Positions 26,004-37,505 of a stretch of 59,555 bases of DNA are shown one piece after another. The DNA comes from Geodermatophilus amargosae (GTDB lineage: Bacteria; Actinomycetota; Actinomycetes; Mycobacteriales; Geodermatophilaceae), in the NCBI RefSeq assembly GCF_900116515.1, contig NZ_FPBA01000030.1:1-59555 (forward strand). The letters are read 5' to 3'. How positions within the stretch are numbered: the first letter of the stretch is position 1; each line of letters begins with the position of its first letter. Under the pieces are notes generated by a model. It was given only the letters and a program-made list of their open reading frames with translations, made no database searches and was not told the DNA's origin. The position numbers and the translations under genes were made by a program.

Positions 26004-27434
26004 ATGGACGCTAGCGGAGCTCCGGGTGGCGCCCGGCTCGTCGGCCTGCCCGCTTCCGTGATCGCCGCGGGTGTGCGCTCCGGGGAGCTCTCTGCGGTCG
26101 ACGTGGTGCGCGCCCACCTGGTCCACCTGGCCGAGGTCGAGCCCCGGATCGGCGCCTTCCGCGTGGTCCGCGCCGAGGCTGCGCTCGCCGAGGCGGCCGC
26201 GGTCGACGCCGACCCGCGTCGGGGCACGATGCCGCTGGCCGGCGTGCCGGTCGCGGTGAAGGACAACGTCGCGGTGACCGGCGAGGTGGCCACCGACGGC
26301 TGCGCCGCGTCCGGCGCGGTCCCCGCGGACGCCGACCACGCAGTCATCGCCCGGCTGCGCGCCGCGGGCGCCGTCGTCGTCGGGATCACCCGCGTCCCCG
26401 AGCTGTGCCTCTACGCCGCCACCGACGGCCCGGGCACGGTGACCCGCAACCCCTGGGACACCGCCCGCTCGCCGGCCGGGAGCTCCGGCGGCAGCGCCGC
26501 CGCGGTCGCCGCGGGCGTCGTCCCGCTGGCGCACGGCGGCGACGGCATGGGCTCGCTGCGGCTGCCGGCCGCGGCGTGCGGCCTGGTCACGCTCAAGCCC
26601 GGCCGCGGCGTGCTGCCCGCCGGCATCGGCGCCGACGACTGGTCGGGCATGGCGGTCAACGGCGTCCTCGCCACCACGGTCGACGACGTCGCGCTGGGCA
26701 CCGCCGTGCTGGCGGGGGAGACCTCGGCGCTCGACTGGTCGGGTCCGTCCGCCCCGGGCCGGCCGCTGCGGATCGCCGTCGCCCGGCGCTCCCCGGTACC
26801 CGGCGCGCGGCCCGACGGTCCGGCGCGGGCGGCGGTCGAGCGGACGGCCCGGCTGCTGCGCGGTGCCGGGCACGTCGTCGTCGAGCGCGACCCGGTCGTC
26901 CCGCCGGGCGCCGCCGTCGGCGCCGTCGCCCGCTGGCTCGCCGGTGCGGAGGACGACGCGGCGTTCCTGGGCATCGACCGCGCGGCGCTGCAGCCGCGCA
27001 GCCGCACGCACGCGCGCCTGGGCCGGCTCGTGCGGCGGGCCGGGCTGGTCCGGCCGCAGACGGCCGAGCGGTTCCGCGAGCGGACGGCGGCCTTCTTCGC
27101 CGAGAACGACCTCGACGTGCTGCTGACGCCGATCACCAACGGCCCGCCGCTGCCGGCCCGGCCGTGGCACGAGCGCGGCTTCCTGGCGAACATCACCGCC
27201 AACACCCGGTGGGCGCCGTGGGCCGCACCGTGGAACCTGGCGGGGGTCCCGGCGGTCGTGCTGCCTGCGGGGACGCGCCCCGGGGGGCACCCGCTGGCGG
27301 TCCAGCTCGTGGGCCCCCCGGGGAGCGAGACGCGACTACTCTGGCTGGCCGGAGAGCTGGAACGCCGCGCGCCCTGGCGCCGTCACGCGCCGGTCTTCGA
27401 CCCCGCCGGAATGCCGTCCCCGGCTCCCGTCTGA
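26004..27434 (+). CDS. Amidase signature family hydrolase
   Basis: 476 residues from ATG 26004. The Ser-cisSer-Lys triad is visible: K86 in VPVAVKDN, S160 in SPAGSSGGS, and nucleophile S184 in GGDGMGSLRLPAAACG (24 residues apart, as in the family). It hydrolyses a carboxamide or aryl-acyl amide in the cytoplasm. The loop around the nucleophile reads GDGMGS where many members have GDGGGS. It is not the GatA subunit: no gatB or gatC is near. No ribosome site precedes the ATG; TACGGT about ten bases upstream may be a -10 for a leaderless message. Confidence 0.87.
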   Translation: MDASGAPGGARLVGLPASVIAAGVRSGELSAVDVVRAHLVHLAEVEPRIGAFRVVRAEAALAEAAAVDADPRRGTMPLAGVPVAVKDNVAVTGEVATDGCAASGAVPADADHAVIARLRAAGAVVVGITRVPELCLYAATDGPGTVTRNPWDTARSPAGSSGGSAAAVAAGVVPLAHGGDGMGSLRLPAAACGLVTLKPGRGVLPAGIGADDWSGMAVNGVLATTVDDVALGTAVLAGETSALDWSGPSAPGRPLRIAVARRSPVPGARPDGPARAAVERTARLLRGAGHVVVERDPVVPPGAAVGAVARWLAGAEDDAAFLGIDRAALQPRSRTHARLGRLVRRAGLVRPQTAERFRERTAAFFAENDLDVLLTPITNGPPLPARPWHERGFLANITANTRWAPWAAPWNLAGVPAVVLPAGTRPGGHPLAVQLVGPPGSETRLLWLAGELERRAPWRRHAPVFDPAGMPSPAPV

Positions 27435-27449
27435 GCGCCCGCGCCAGGC

Positions 27450-27499
27450 GGCAACGTCGCCGTCGTCACGGATTGCGCGCGGGCCGTGACGGCGTTGCC
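27450..27499 (+). terminator. Bulged hairpin between the amidase gene and uvrA
   Basis: The 16-base arm CCGTGACGGCGTTGCC (27484-27499) can pair with 27450-27471, which holds the complementary bases plus six extra in a bulge. It begins 15 bases past the amidase stop and may end that transcript. It also lies within the uvrA promoter region. Confidence 0.4.
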
Positions 27500-27572
27500 C
27501 GTATCGACATCTCGACACCTCCACCGTGGCCCGGCGAGCACCGCCCGGCCCGGCTGACCGACAGGGATCACA

Positions 27573-30467
<2,895 letters not shown>

Positions 30468-30479
30468 CGGGAGCAGCAC

Positions 30480-30516
30480 GGATGCGCGTCGGCCGGGTAC
30501 GGGTCGGCGCGCATCC
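30480..30516 (+). terminator. Hairpin after uvrA
   Basis: GGATGCGCG (30480-30488) pairs perfectly with CGCGCATCC (30508-30516), 13 bases past the uvrA stop. The 29-codon frame starting at the ATG inside this stem (30482-30571) is therefore not called as a gene. Confidence 0.55.
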
Positions 30517-30896
30517 GGCGGTCCTCGACGGGGACGACGCCGCGTGGCTGCTCCGGCGGTCCGACGGCTGATCCGTGATCGCGGCGCGGGCCAGGTACTC
30601 GGCGAGGACGTCGGTCCCGCCGCGCCGCGGGTCCCGGCTGGTGCGGGACGGCGGTCGACTCGACCACCGCGCACCTGCACCGCCGGCTGCCGCGGGATCT
30701 CCCGCGCAGCCGCCTGCACCGCGTCCAGCGGACCGGAGACGGCCCACCGGCGACACCGGAGCCGGCGCGGTCACCACGTCGTCCACACGGTCGACGGACA
30801 CGCAGGCGAGCCGGTGACCTGCGGGATCGACGTGCGGTCGCCGCGGTGTCCGCGGCAGCCCGGTTGAGGAACGGTGATCCAGGGCACGCTGCAGAC
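30517..30896. other. Intergenic stretch after uvrA
   Basis: About 380 bases without a recognised gene or site. Open frames on both strands are Arg/Pro-rich and look like GC-driven shadows. Confidence 0.4.
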
Positions 30897-31154
30897 GTGA
30901 CTCCAGATCGAACAGCGAGCGCGGTCGGCACCAGGCTCCTCTGCGGCCGGCCGCGGTCCCGCTGGCCCCGCCGCATGCACCCGGACGCCGCTGCCGACGC
31001 TCTGCACGCCGTCGAGGTGCACCGCAACGCCGAGGAACTGATGGGCGAGCCCGAGGTGGCGCTGTGCGGCGTCATCGTCGCCGTCCTCGACGACCCGTGG
31101 CCGGAGACGGACACGACCGGCCTCTGTCCGAGCTGCCGCGAGCTCACGGACTGA
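30897..31154 (+). CDS. Small hypothetical protein
   Basis: 85 residues from GTG 30897 (other starts are possible). The N-terminus is basic (RLLCGRPRSRWPRRM). The C-terminal half, CGVIVAVLDDPWPETDTTGL, ends CPSCRELTD, with a CPSC pair that could bind a metal together with the earlier cysteine. It is not recognised as a named family. No strong ribosome site is visible. It lies alone between uvrA and the next small gene, separated by 64 bases. Confidence 0.5.
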   Translation: MTPDRTASAVGTRLLCGRPRSRWPRRMHPDAAADALHAVEVHRNAEELMGEPEVALCGVIVAVLDDPWPETDTTGLCPSCRELTD

Positions 31155-31218
31155 CGCCCTGCCCGGGCATGCAGCACCCCGGACGGTGCGATGCTGCACC
31201 CGGCCGGGAGGAGGGCGC

Positions 31219-31527
31219 ATGGGACCGGGGACACTGGTCGCACTGACGATCCCGGGGCTGGCCGTGCTGCTCGTCGGACTGGCGCTGGTCGAGCGGGTGG
31301 CGTCCGGGCTGCGGCGCAGGAGCCCCCTGCACCGGCGGAGGCGCTACGCGGTGTCGGCCGCCGGCACCGAGGTCCTGTGCGCCGCGCTCGAGCCCGGCCG
31401 GATGGTCGACGCCGACGAGCGCAGGGTGAGCGAGGTCTTCCGCGAGGACGAGACCGACGGCGCCCCACCGCGCAGCCGGGTCGACCTCGACGCCGGCGTC
31501 GCGCACCTGGTCCTGCCGCAGCGGTGA
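31219..31527 (+). CDS. Small membrane-anchored protein (DUF6191-like)
   Basis: 102 residues from ATG 31219 with GGAGGAGGG upstream. One N-terminal membrane helix (LVALTIPGLAVLLVGLALV) is followed by a basic linker and a cytoplasmic tail containing ERRVSEVFREDETDGAPPRS and RVDLDAGVAHLVL. The tail pattern (D/E-rich, DGAPPRSxVDLDxG) resembles actinobacterial DUF6191 proteins of unknown function; the match is from memory. Its stop overlaps the GTG of the AraC-type gene (GTGA), so the two are coupled. Confidence 0.62.
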   Translation: MGPGTLVALTIPGLAVLLVGLALVERVASGLRRRSPLHRRRRYAVSAAGTEVLCAALEPGRMVDADERRVSEVFREDETDGAPPRSRVDLDAGVAHLVLPQR

Positions 31528-31976
31528 GCCGGTCGAGCGAGGACTCCAACCGCCGCATGTTGCGGGCCCGGGACGAGATGGACCGCTCCTACGCCGAGCC
31601 GCTCGACGTCACTGTCCTGGCGCGCATCGCGCACGTCTCCGAGGCGCACTTCATCCGCACCTTCAAGCAGACCTTCGGCGAGACGCCGCACCGGTACCTG
31701 CAGCGCCGCCGGGTCGAGCGGGCGATGTTCCTGCTGCGCAGCACCGACCGCACGGTCACCGACGTCTGCGTGGCCGTCGGCTTCTCCAGCCTCGGCACGT
31801 TCAGCCGTGTGTTCGCCGACGTCGTGGGGGAGCCGCCGAGCGTCTACCGGCGGCGCGGGCCGCTCGCGCCGGTGCCGAGCTGCTTCGGAATGCGGTGGCT
31901 GCGCCCCAGCGAGAAGACGCGACCGAGCGAGAAGACAGCAGTTCCGGAGAAGCCCGGCGACGGCGGCCGCCCCTAG
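31524..31976 (+). CDS. AraC-type DNA-binding protein, HTH domain only
   Basis: 150 residues from GTG 31524, translationally coupled to the preceding small gene. It holds the two helix-turn-helix units of the AraC/XylS C-terminal domain: LDVTVLARIAHVSEAHFIRT and DVCVAVGFSSLGTFSRVFAD, ending GEPPSVYRRR. There is no N-terminal sensor domain, so it resembles SoxS/MarA-size regulators that act without a ligand. The C-terminal 35 residues include a PSEKT repeat (RPSEKTRPSEKT). The VOC gene begins 10 bases after it and may be its target or operon partner. Confidence 0.85.
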   Translation: MSRSSEDSNRRMLRARDEMDRSYAEPLDVTVLARIAHVSEAHFIRTFKQTFGETPHRYLQRRRVERAMFLLRSTDRTVTDVCVAVGFSSLGTFSRVFADVVGEPPSVYRRRGPLAPVPSCFGMRWLRPSEKTRPSEKTAVPEKPGDGGRP

Positions 31977-31986
31977 CGTCGTCGGC

Positions 31987-32406
31987 ATGTTGACCTCCAT
32001 CTCGATCACCTCCCTCTACGTGCTGGACCAGGACCAGGCGCTGGACTTCTACGTCGGCAAGCTGGGCTTCGAGGTCCAGACCGACCAGCAGTTCGGGCCG
32101 ATGCGCTTCCTGACCGTCGCCCTCCCCTCCGACCCCGGCCACGCGGTGCTGCTCGAGCGGCCCGCCCCGCCGTCGGTGGGTCCGGAGGTCGCCGACCAGG
32201 TGCGCGAGCTCGTCACCAAGGGCGCCGGCGGCGGCCACCTCTTCCTCACCACCGACGACGCGCACAAGACGCACGCGGAGCTCAAGGAGAAGGGCGTCGA
32301 CCTGCCCGAGGAGCCGGTCGTGCAGCCCTATGGCATCGACTTCGGCCTCCGCGACCCGTTCGGCAACTCCGTCCGCGTCGCCCAGATGACCCCGCCGCCG
32401 GCCTGA
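31987..32406 (+). CDS. VOC-family (glyoxalase/bleomycin-resistance fold) protein
   Basis: 139 residues from ATG 31987. It shows a paired beta-alpha-beta-beta-beta module: YVLDQDQALDFYVGKLGFEV at the start and GIDFGLRDPFGNSVRVAQ at the end, the usual metal-binding strand edges. Members include glyoxalase I, dioxygenases and drug-binding proteins; the substrate cannot be decided. It follows the AraC-type gene by 10 bases. A TAGCGT seven bases before the ATG could drive a leaderless transcript, so it may be transcribed both with and independently of the regulator. Confidence 0.83.
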   Translation: MLTSISITSLYVLDQDQALDFYVGKLGFEVQTDQQFGPMRFLTVALPSDPGHAVLLERPAPPSVGPEVADQVRELVTKGAGGGHLFLTTDDAHKTHAELKEKGVDLPEEPVVQPYGIDFGLRDPFGNSVRVAQMTPPPA

Positions 32407-32442
32407 CCGTCGGGCGGCCACCCGGTCGGCGCCCCACCGCGG

Positions 32443-32471
32443 TTGAGGCGACGGGGGAGCGGGTCTAGCGT
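32443..32471 (+). promoter_or_regulatory. Promoter of the tctCBA-usp operon
   Basis: TTGAGG (32443-32448), a 17-base spacer and TAGCGT (32466-32471) form a good housekeeping sigma promoter 40 bases before the tctC start. A CRP-like palindrome follows immediately. Confidence 0.65.
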
Positions 32472-32475
32472 CCCG

Positions 32476-32491
32476 TGTGACCGTCGTCACG
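32476..32491 (+). promoter_or_regulatory. CRP/FNR-like operator at the tct promoter
   Basis: TGTGACCGTCGTCACG fits TGTGA-N6-TCAC. It begins four bases after the -10, over the predicted start site, where a bound protein would repress. It matches the site at 36113-36128 in 14 of 16 bases. Confidence 0.55.
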
Positions 32492-32510
32492 GCCGAGGGG
32501 AGGCCCGCTG

Positions 32511-33506
32511 GTGCCCCTCAGCCGGAGGTCCTTCCTCGCCGGGGCCCTGGCCGGGCCCGCGCTGGCGACCGCGGCCGGGGCGCTGGCCGGGTGTGCCGGC
32601 ACGGTGGTGCAGCCCGGCGACCTGTCCCGGCTGCGGCTCATGGCGCCGGCCAGCCCGGGCGGCGGCTGGGACACCACCGCCCGCGTCTTCCAGCGCGTCG
32701 TCCAGACCAGCGGCCTGGCGCGCAACGTGCAGGTGTTCAACGTCGAGGGCGCCGGCGGCACCATCGGCCTCGGCCAGCTCTCCCGGGAGACCGACGACGC
32801 GCTGCTCATGATGATGGGCCTGGTCATGGTGGGCGCCGTCGACACCAACGACTCCGCCACCCGGCTCACCGACGTCACCCCGATCGCCCGGCTGATCGGG
32901 GAGACCGAGCTCATCGTGGCCCCGGCCGACGCGCCGTACAGCGACATCCAGGGCTTCGTCGAGGTCTGGGCGGCCGACCCGTCGGGCACGCCGATCGCCG
33001 GCGGCTCGGCCGGCGGCACCGACCAGATCCTCGCCGGGCTGCTGGCCCAGGCCGCCGGCATCGACCCCGGGCAGGTCAACTACATCGCCTACTCCGGCGG
33101 CGGGGAGTCGCTCGCGGCCCTGCTCGGCAACCAGGTCGCCGCGGGGATCTCCGGTACCGCCGACTACGGCGAGCAGGTCCGCACCGGCGACCTGGTCGGC
33201 CTCGCGGTCTCCACCGCCGAGCGCTCCGACCAGGTGCCCGACGTGCCGACGCTGGTCGAGTCCGGGTTCGACGTCGAGGTGTCCAACTGGCGCGGGCTCA
33301 TGGCCCGGCCGGGCATGTCCGACCAGGCGCGCGAGGACCTCACCGCGCTCGTCGTCGACGTCCACGACAGCGAGGAGTGGACCGAGGCGGTGGCCGCCAA
33401 CGGCTGGGAGGACCTGCTGCTGACCGGGGACGAGTACGGCCGCTTCCTCGCCGAGGAGGAGCAGCGGGTGCTGGCGATCCTGCGCGAGATCGGGCTGGTG
33501 CAGTGA
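32511..33506 (+). CDS. tctC: Tripartite tricarboxylate transporter, substrate-binding lipoprotein
   Basis: 331 residues from GTG 32511 (GGGGAGG upstream). The N-terminus has a twin-arginine motif (SRRSFLAG) and a lipobox ending LAGC (C28), so it is probably a Tat-exported lipoprotein on the outer face of the membrane. The body follows the TctC/BugT pattern: [53 protein letters not shown] and a [20 protein letters not shown] region. It delivers carboxylic acids such as citrate or other organic acids to TctAB. The ligand is not predictable. It is first gene of the tctCBA-usp operon and is coupled to tctB by a GTGA overlap. Confidence 0.9.
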   Translation: MPLSRRSFLAGALAGPALATAAGALAGCAGTVVQPGDLSRLRLMAPASPGGGWDTTARVFQRVVQTSGLARNVQVFNVEGAGGTIGLGQLSRETDDALLMMMGLVMVGAVDTNDSATRLTDVTPIARLIGETELIVAPADAPYSDIQGFVEVWAADPSGTPIAGGSAGGTDQILAGLLAQAAGIDPGQVNYIAYSGGGESLAALLGNQVAAGISGTADYGEQVRTGDLVGLAVSTAERSDQVPDVPTLVESGFDVEVSNWRGLMARPGMSDQAREDLTALVVDVHDSEEWTEAVAANGWEDLLLTGDEYGRFLAEEEQRVLAILREIGLVQ

Positions 33507-34090
33507 GCAGCGGGTCGCCCGACCCCGACGTCTCCACCCGGGACGCCACCGGGTCGCACGCCGCCGCCACCGGCCGGCACCCCGCCGCCCCGCGCACCGG
33601 CGTCAGCCGCGGCGAGCTGGCGATGGTCGTGCTGCTCGGGGCGCTCGGCCTCTACCTGCTGCTCGACGCCGCGAACATCGCGATCCCGGGCTCGTCGAAC
33701 ACCATCGGCCCGCGCTTCTTCCCCTACCTCGTCGGCGCCGTCGTGCTGGCCACCGCGCTGGCGCTGGGCTTCCGCGTGCTGCGCGGCGACCGGGGCCCGT
33801 CCGACGACAGCGAGGACATCGACCCCGACGCCCCGACGTCGTGGGGCGCGGTCGGGATCATCGCGGTCGCCTTCCTCGGCCACGCGCTGCTCATCAACGT
33901 CGTCGGCTGGCCGCTGGCGGTCACGCTGATGTTCGCGCTGGTCGCCTGGGCGCTCGGTGCCCGCGGCGTCGTCCGTCCGCTGCTGGCCGGCGGGGTGCTG
34001 TCGGTCGTCGTGTGGATCGTGTTCGTCAAGGCCCTCGGCGTCGCGCTGCCCGGCGGCGTCCTGCTCGAGCTCGCGACGAGCTGGTTCTGA
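33503..34090 (+). CDS. tctB: Tripartite tricarboxylate transporter, small membrane subunit
   Basis: 195 residues from GTG 33503, overlapping tctC by four bases. A 35-residue Ser/Thr/His-rich N-terminus precedes four membrane helices; [20 protein letters not shown] after helix 1 is the TctB signature (GPRxFP). TctB is the small integral subunit that partners TctA, and is poorly conserved except for this motif. Its TGA overlaps the ATG of tctA by one base (TGATG). Confidence 0.88.
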   Translation: MSSGSPDPDVSTRDATGSHAAATGRHPAAPRTGVSRGELAMVVLLGALGLYLLLDAANIAIPGSSNTIGPRFFPYLVGAVVLATALALGFRVLRGDRGPSDDSEDIDPDAPTSWGAVGIIAVAFLGHALLINVVGWPLAVTLMFALVAWALGARGVVRPLLAGGVLSVVVWIVFVKALGVALPGGVLLELATSWF

Positions 34091-35673
34091 TGGGGGCGTT
34101 CACCGACCTCCTCGGCGGGTTCGCCGACGCCCTGACCCCGGTCAACCTGCTCTTCGCGCTGCTCGGGGTGCTGCTCGGGACGGCGGTCGGCGTGCTGCCC
34201 GGCATCGGCCCGGCCATGACCGTCGCGCTGCTGCTGCCGGTCACGTACACGCTGGAGCCGACGGCGGCCTTCATCATGTTCGCCGGCATCTACTACGGCG
34301 GCATGTACGGCGGGTCGACGACGTCGATCCTGCTCAACACCCCCGGCGAGTCCAGCTCGATCATGACCGCGCTCGAGGGCAACAAGATGGCCAAGGCCGG
34401 CCGCGGCGCCGCGGCGCTGGCCACCGCCGCGCTCGGCTCGTTCGTCGCCGGCACGATCGCCACGCTGCTGCTCGCGCTGGTCGCGCCGACCGTCGTCGAC
34501 CTCGTCATCGGGATCACGCCGGCCGACTACTTCGCCCTGGCCGTCCTCGCCTTCGTCGCGGTGGCCACGGTGCTCGGCTCGTCGCCGCTGCGCGGGCTGG
34601 CCTCCCTCGGCGTCGGCCTCTACCTCGGCCTGGTCGGCACCGACGTCCTCACCGGGCAGGAGCGGTTCACCCTCGGCATCCCGCAGCTGGCCGACGGCAT
34701 CGACGTCGTCGTGGTCGCCGTCGCGCTGTTCGCCGTGGGGGAGTCGCTGCACGTGGCCTCGCGGCTGCGCCGCGGCCCGGTCCAGGTGATGGCGGCGTCC
34801 GGGCCGTGGTTCACCCGGCGGGACCTGCGCCGCTCGGTGGGCCCGTGGCTGCGCGGGACGGCGCTGGGCTTCCCGCTCGGCGCGCTGCCCGCCGGCGGCG
34901 CGGAGATCCCGACGTTCCTGTCCTACGCGACGGAGCGGAGGCTGACCAAGCACCCGGAGGAGTTCGGCCGCGGCGCGATCGAGGGCGTCGCCGGCCCGGA
35001 GGCGGCCAACAACGCCGCGGCCGCCGGCGTGCTCGTGCCGCTGCTCACCCTCGGCCTGCCCACCTCGGCGACGGCGGCGATCATCCTGGTCGCGTTCCAG
35101 GGCTACGGGATCCAGCCCGGGCCGACGCTGCTGTCCACCGAGTCGACGCTGGTCTGGACGCTGATCGCCTCACTGCTCATCGGCAACCTCATGCTGCTGG
35201 TGCTGAACCTGCCGCTGGCGCGGGTATGGGTGCAGCTGCTGCGCGTGCCGCGGCCCTACCTGTACGCCGGGATCCTGCTGTTCGCCTCGCTCGGCTGCTA
35301 CGCCGTCAACGCCGACCCGCTCGACCTGGTGCTGCTGCTGGTCATCGGCCTGCTGGGCTTCGCCATGCGCCGCTACGGCTGGCCGGTGGCACCCGCGGTC
35401 ATCGGGCTCATCCTCGGCCCGGTCGCCGAGACGAACCTCCGGCGCGCGCTGGCCATCAGCAGCGGCGACCTCGGCGTGCTGGTCGACACCTGGTTCAGCC
35501 GGATCGTGCTCGGGCTGGCGCTGCTCGCGCTGGTGCTGCCGATCGCGCTGCGCGCCGTCCGCGGCCGCCGGGCGACGCCGGAGGAGCTGCAGGCGGGCGA
35601 GGGGCTCAGGCACTCGGAGCGAGGGCACCGCGAGACCGTCGGTGCCCCGCCCGGGGAGGGGGACGAGCGGTGA
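34090..35673 (+). CDS. tctA: Tripartite tricarboxylate transporter, large permease subunit
   Basis: 527 residues from ATG 34090; the upstream extension is a shadow of tctB. About 12 membrane helices. Family motifs: [53 protein letters not shown] and [12 protein letters not shown]. TctA uses the cation gradient to import the carboxylate delivered by TctC. Helices and motifs are complete. The C-terminal 40 residues are a charged cytoplasmic tail. Its stop overlaps the GTG of the universal stress gene. Confidence 0.92.
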   Translation: MGAFTDLLGGFADALTPVNLLFALLGVLLGTAVGVLPGIGPAMTVALLLPVTYTLEPTAAFIMFAGIYYGGMYGGSTTSILLNTPGESSSIMTALEGNKMAKAGRGAAALATAALGSFVAGTIATLLLALVAPTVVDLVIGITPADYFALAVLAFVAVATVLGSSPLRGLASLGVGLYLGLVGTDVLTGQERFTLGIPQLADGIDVVVVAVALFAVGESLHVASRLRRGPVQVMAASGPWFTRRDLRRSVGPWLRGTALGFPLGALPAGGAEIPTFLSYATERRLTKHPEEFGRGAIEGVAGPEAANNAAAAGVLVPLLTLGLPTSATAAIILVAFQGYGIQPGPTLLSTESTLVWTLIASLLIGNLMLLVLNLPLARVWVQLLRVPRPYLYAGILLFASLGCYAVNADPLDLVLLLVIGLLGFAMRRYGWPVAPAVIGLILGPVAETNLRRALAISSGDLGVLVDTWFSRIVLGLALLALVLPIALRAVRGRRATPEELQAGEGLRHSERGHRETVGAPPGEGDER

Positions 35674-36083
35674 GCCGGCAGCCGGTGGTCGTCGTCGGGC
35701 ACGTGCCCACCCCGCGGGGGCGGGCCGCGCTCGAGCACGGCGTGGCCGAGGCGTACCGCCGCGGCGCCCGGCTGGTGGTGGTCAACAGCAGCCGGGGCGA
35801 CGCGCTGGTCGACGAGGAGTACCTGCAGGGCGACCCGCTGCGCCGGCTCGAGGACGAGCTCACCGTGTCCGGCGTGCCCTTCGAGCTGCGCCGGCCGATC
35901 GGCCGCGACGTCGCCGAGGAGCTCGCCGACGCCGTGTCGGAGACCGGCGCCGACCTGCTCGTGATCGGCCTGCGCCGGCGGTCGGCCGTCGGGAAGCTGC
36001 TGATGGGCAGCGCCGCCCAGCGGATCCTGCTGACCGTCGAGTGCCCGATCCTCACGGTGAAGGGGCCACCCGGCCCCCCTTGA
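35670..36083 (+). CDS. Universal stress protein (UspA family)
   Basis: 137 residues from GTG 35670, coupled to tctA by GTGA. A single Usp domain: [20 protein letters not shown] at the start and [20 protein letters not shown] with [15 protein letters not shown] at the end. The G-x2-(R/G)-x9-G(S/N) nucleotide loop is present as [15 protein letters not shown], so it probably binds ATP. Usp genes are often placed behind tctCBA-type carboxylate transporters, where they may tune transport; that is family context, not shown here. The promoter of the next gene overlaps its stop codon. Confidence 0.87.
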   Translation: MSRQPVVVVGHVPTPRGRAALEHGVAEAYRRGARLVVVNSSRGDALVDEEYLQGDPLRRLEDELTVSGVPFELRRPIGRDVAEELADAVSETGADLLVIGLRRRSAVGKLLMGSAAQRILLTVECPILTVKGPPGPP

Positions 36084-36109
36084 GTCCGGGGCGTCACTGC
36101 GCCTATCTT
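36080..36109 (+). promoter_or_regulatory. Promoter of the small membrane protein gene
   Basis: TTGAGT (36080-36085), an 18-base spacer and TATCTT (36104-36109). The predicted start is near 36116, leaving a 5' leader of about 55 bases. Confidence 0.6.
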
Positions 36110-36112
36110 CTC

Positions 36113-36128
36113 TGTGACGGACGTCACG
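36113..36128 (+). promoter_or_regulatory. CRP/FNR-like operator, second copy
   Basis: TGTGACGGACGTCACG, three bases after the -10. It is nearly the same sequence and position as at the tct promoter (32476-32491), so one regulator probably binds both. Confidence 0.55.
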
Positions 36129-36147
36129 CCGTGGGTTCGGCGTGACG
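36122..36147 (+). promoter_or_regulatory. Perfect hairpin in the 5' leader
   Basis: CGTCACGCCG (36122-36131) pairs with CGGCGTGACG (36138-36147) around TGGGTT. In RNA its left arm would compete with the shorter palindrome at 36114-36127. It may be a leader structure, or a terminator of read-through from uspA. Confidence 0.45.
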
Positions 36148-36171
36148 GGGTCCCCGATGGAGGAGACGCCC

Positions 36172-36453
36172 ATGAGCGCGCTCACGCCCGACTGCGATCC
36201 CGACCTGTCCAACTGCGGATCACCGGTGACCGGCCCGCGGATCCGGTCGACCGTGGTCCTGGCCGCGCTCGTCACCGTGGCGGTCCTCAGCGTCACCGGG
36301 GAGCTGGCCGTGCCCGGTGCCGTGGCGTTCCTGGCCGGCGGGGTCGGGGTGGTCGCGGCGCTCGTGCTCGGCGCCCGCACCGTCCGCCTGGGCCAGCGCG
36401 CCGTCGCCGCGGTGCACCTGCCCGCGCTGCAGCGCTCGCACCCCGTGGGCTGA
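36172..36453 (+). CDS. Small two-helix membrane protein, hypothetical
   Basis: 93 residues from ATG 36172, chosen over in-frame ATGs at 36142 and 36157 because GGAGGAG (36159-36165) is correctly spaced. A short acidic N-terminus with two cysteines (DCDPDLSNCGS) is followed by two membrane helices (STVVLAALVTVAVLSV and PGAVAFLAGGVGVVAALVL) and a basic tail. Not recognised as a named family. It has its own promoter with a CRP-like site and a structured leader, unusual care for so small a gene. It may share control with the tct operon. Confidence 0.65.
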   Translation: MSALTPDCDPDLSNCGSPVTGPRIRSTVVLAALVTVAVLSVTGELAVPGAVAFLAGGVGVVAALVLGARTVRLGQRAVAAVHLPALQRSHPVG

Positions 36454-36539
36454 CCGCCCGCCCGCGGCGGTCCGGCTGCGGGACCGGGTGCGGAACGGCA
36501 GGCTGACTTCCGACGACGACGTCCGAGGAGGCCAGCCCC

Positions 36540-37448
36540 ATGACCGACCCCACCTTCACCGACGCTGCCGACGGCACCCGCCTGGCCGAGCGCCGCTGGG
36601 CGCCCGACGGCGAGGTGCGCGCGACGATCCAGCTGGTGCACGGGCTGTCCGAGCACGCCGGCCGCTACGGGCGGCTGGCCGCGGCCCTGACCGCCCGCGG
36701 GTTCGCCGTGGCCGCGCTCGACCACCGCGGCCACGGGCGGACGGCGGAGTCCACGGGGCCGGGCCGCTTCGGCGACGGGGCGACGAGCGGTGACGTCCTC
36801 GACGACGTCCGCGACCTCGGGCAGCGGCTGGCCGACGAGCACCCCGGCGTCCCGAGGTTCCTGCTCGGTCACTCGCTCGGCTCGGCGGTGGCGCTGGCCT
36901 CCGCCGAGCGTGACGGCGCCGGCCTGGCGGGGCTGGTCCTCTCCGGTCCGATCGGCGTGGCGCCGCACATCGCCGAGGCGGTGCCGCAGCTGGAGGCCGC
37001 GGTCGCCGGCGGGATGGGCGACCAGCCGATGGACGCCCTCAGTGGCTACAACGCCCCCTACGAGCCGGCCCGCACGCCCTTCGACTGGCTCACCCGCGAC
37101 CAGGCCGAGGTCGACGCCTACGTGGCCGACCCGCTCTGCGGCGACGACTTCCCCCCGACGTACGGCTACGGCGCCGGGATGTTCGCCCTCGTCGCCCGCT
37201 GCGCGAGCCCCGAGGCCGTGGCGGACCTGCCCGCGGGCCTGCCGGTGCTGCTGCTGTCCGGGCAGCGCGACCCGGTGGGCGGCGAGGAGGCCGCCCAGGT
37301 GACCGCGCTGGCCGACCTGCTGCGCGACCGCGGCCTCCCGGTCGAGCAGCACGTGTACCCCGACGCCCGGCACGAGGTCTTCAACGAGACCAACCGGGAC
37401 GAGGTGACCGCCGACCTGCTGTCGTGGCTGGAGGCACGCCTGACCTGA
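36540..37448 (+). CDS. Alpha/beta hydrolase, monoacylglycerol lipase-like
   Basis: 302 residues from ATG 36540 with GAGGAGG upstream. The fold markers are in order: [18 protein letters not shown] (oxyanion region), [12 protein letters not shown], nucleophile elbow GHSLGS, the acid in [11 protein letters not shown] and the catalytic His in [22 protein letters not shown] plus DHRGHG is the lysophospholipase/monoglyceride lipase subfamily (PldB/YtpA-like, serine aminopeptidase S33-like). It hydrolyses a fatty-acyl ester, probably at the membrane surface. No signal peptide. It stands alone before uvrC; a link with the DGAT gene is speculative. Confidence 0.88.
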   Translation: MTDPTFTDAADGTRLAERRWAPDGEVRATIQLVHGLSEHAGRYGRLAAALTARGFAVAALDHRGHGRTAESTGPGRFGDGATSGDVLDDVRDLGQRLADEHPGVPRFLLGHSLGSAVALASAERDGAGLAGLVLSGPIGVAPHIAEAVPQLEAAVAGGMGDQPMDALSGYNAPYEPARTPFDWLTRDQAEVDAYVADPLCGDDFPPTYGYGAGMFALVARCASPEAVADLPAGLPVLLLSGQRDPVGGEEAAQVTALADLLRDRGLPVEQHVYPDARHEVFNETNRDEVTADLLSWLEARLT

Positions 37449-37492
37449 ACCACACCGGTGGAGTTCCCCGGCGGACCGTCGGGGGTCCCACC

Positions 37493-37505
37493 TACTGTGG
37501 AGGCG
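37493..37505 (+). promoter_or_regulatory. -10 element placing the uvrC start at the transcript 5' end
   Basis: TACTGT (37493-37498) ends six bases before the GTG of uvrC, so the message would start at the GTG itself. The only purine run (GGAG) is too close to serve as a ribosome site. Confidence 0.5.

Noticed and set aside
30482..30571. 29-codon frame after uvrA starting in a GGAG-preceded ATG
   Set aside because: The ATG lies inside a perfect hairpin that looks like the uvrA terminator, and the peptide has no recognisable feature.
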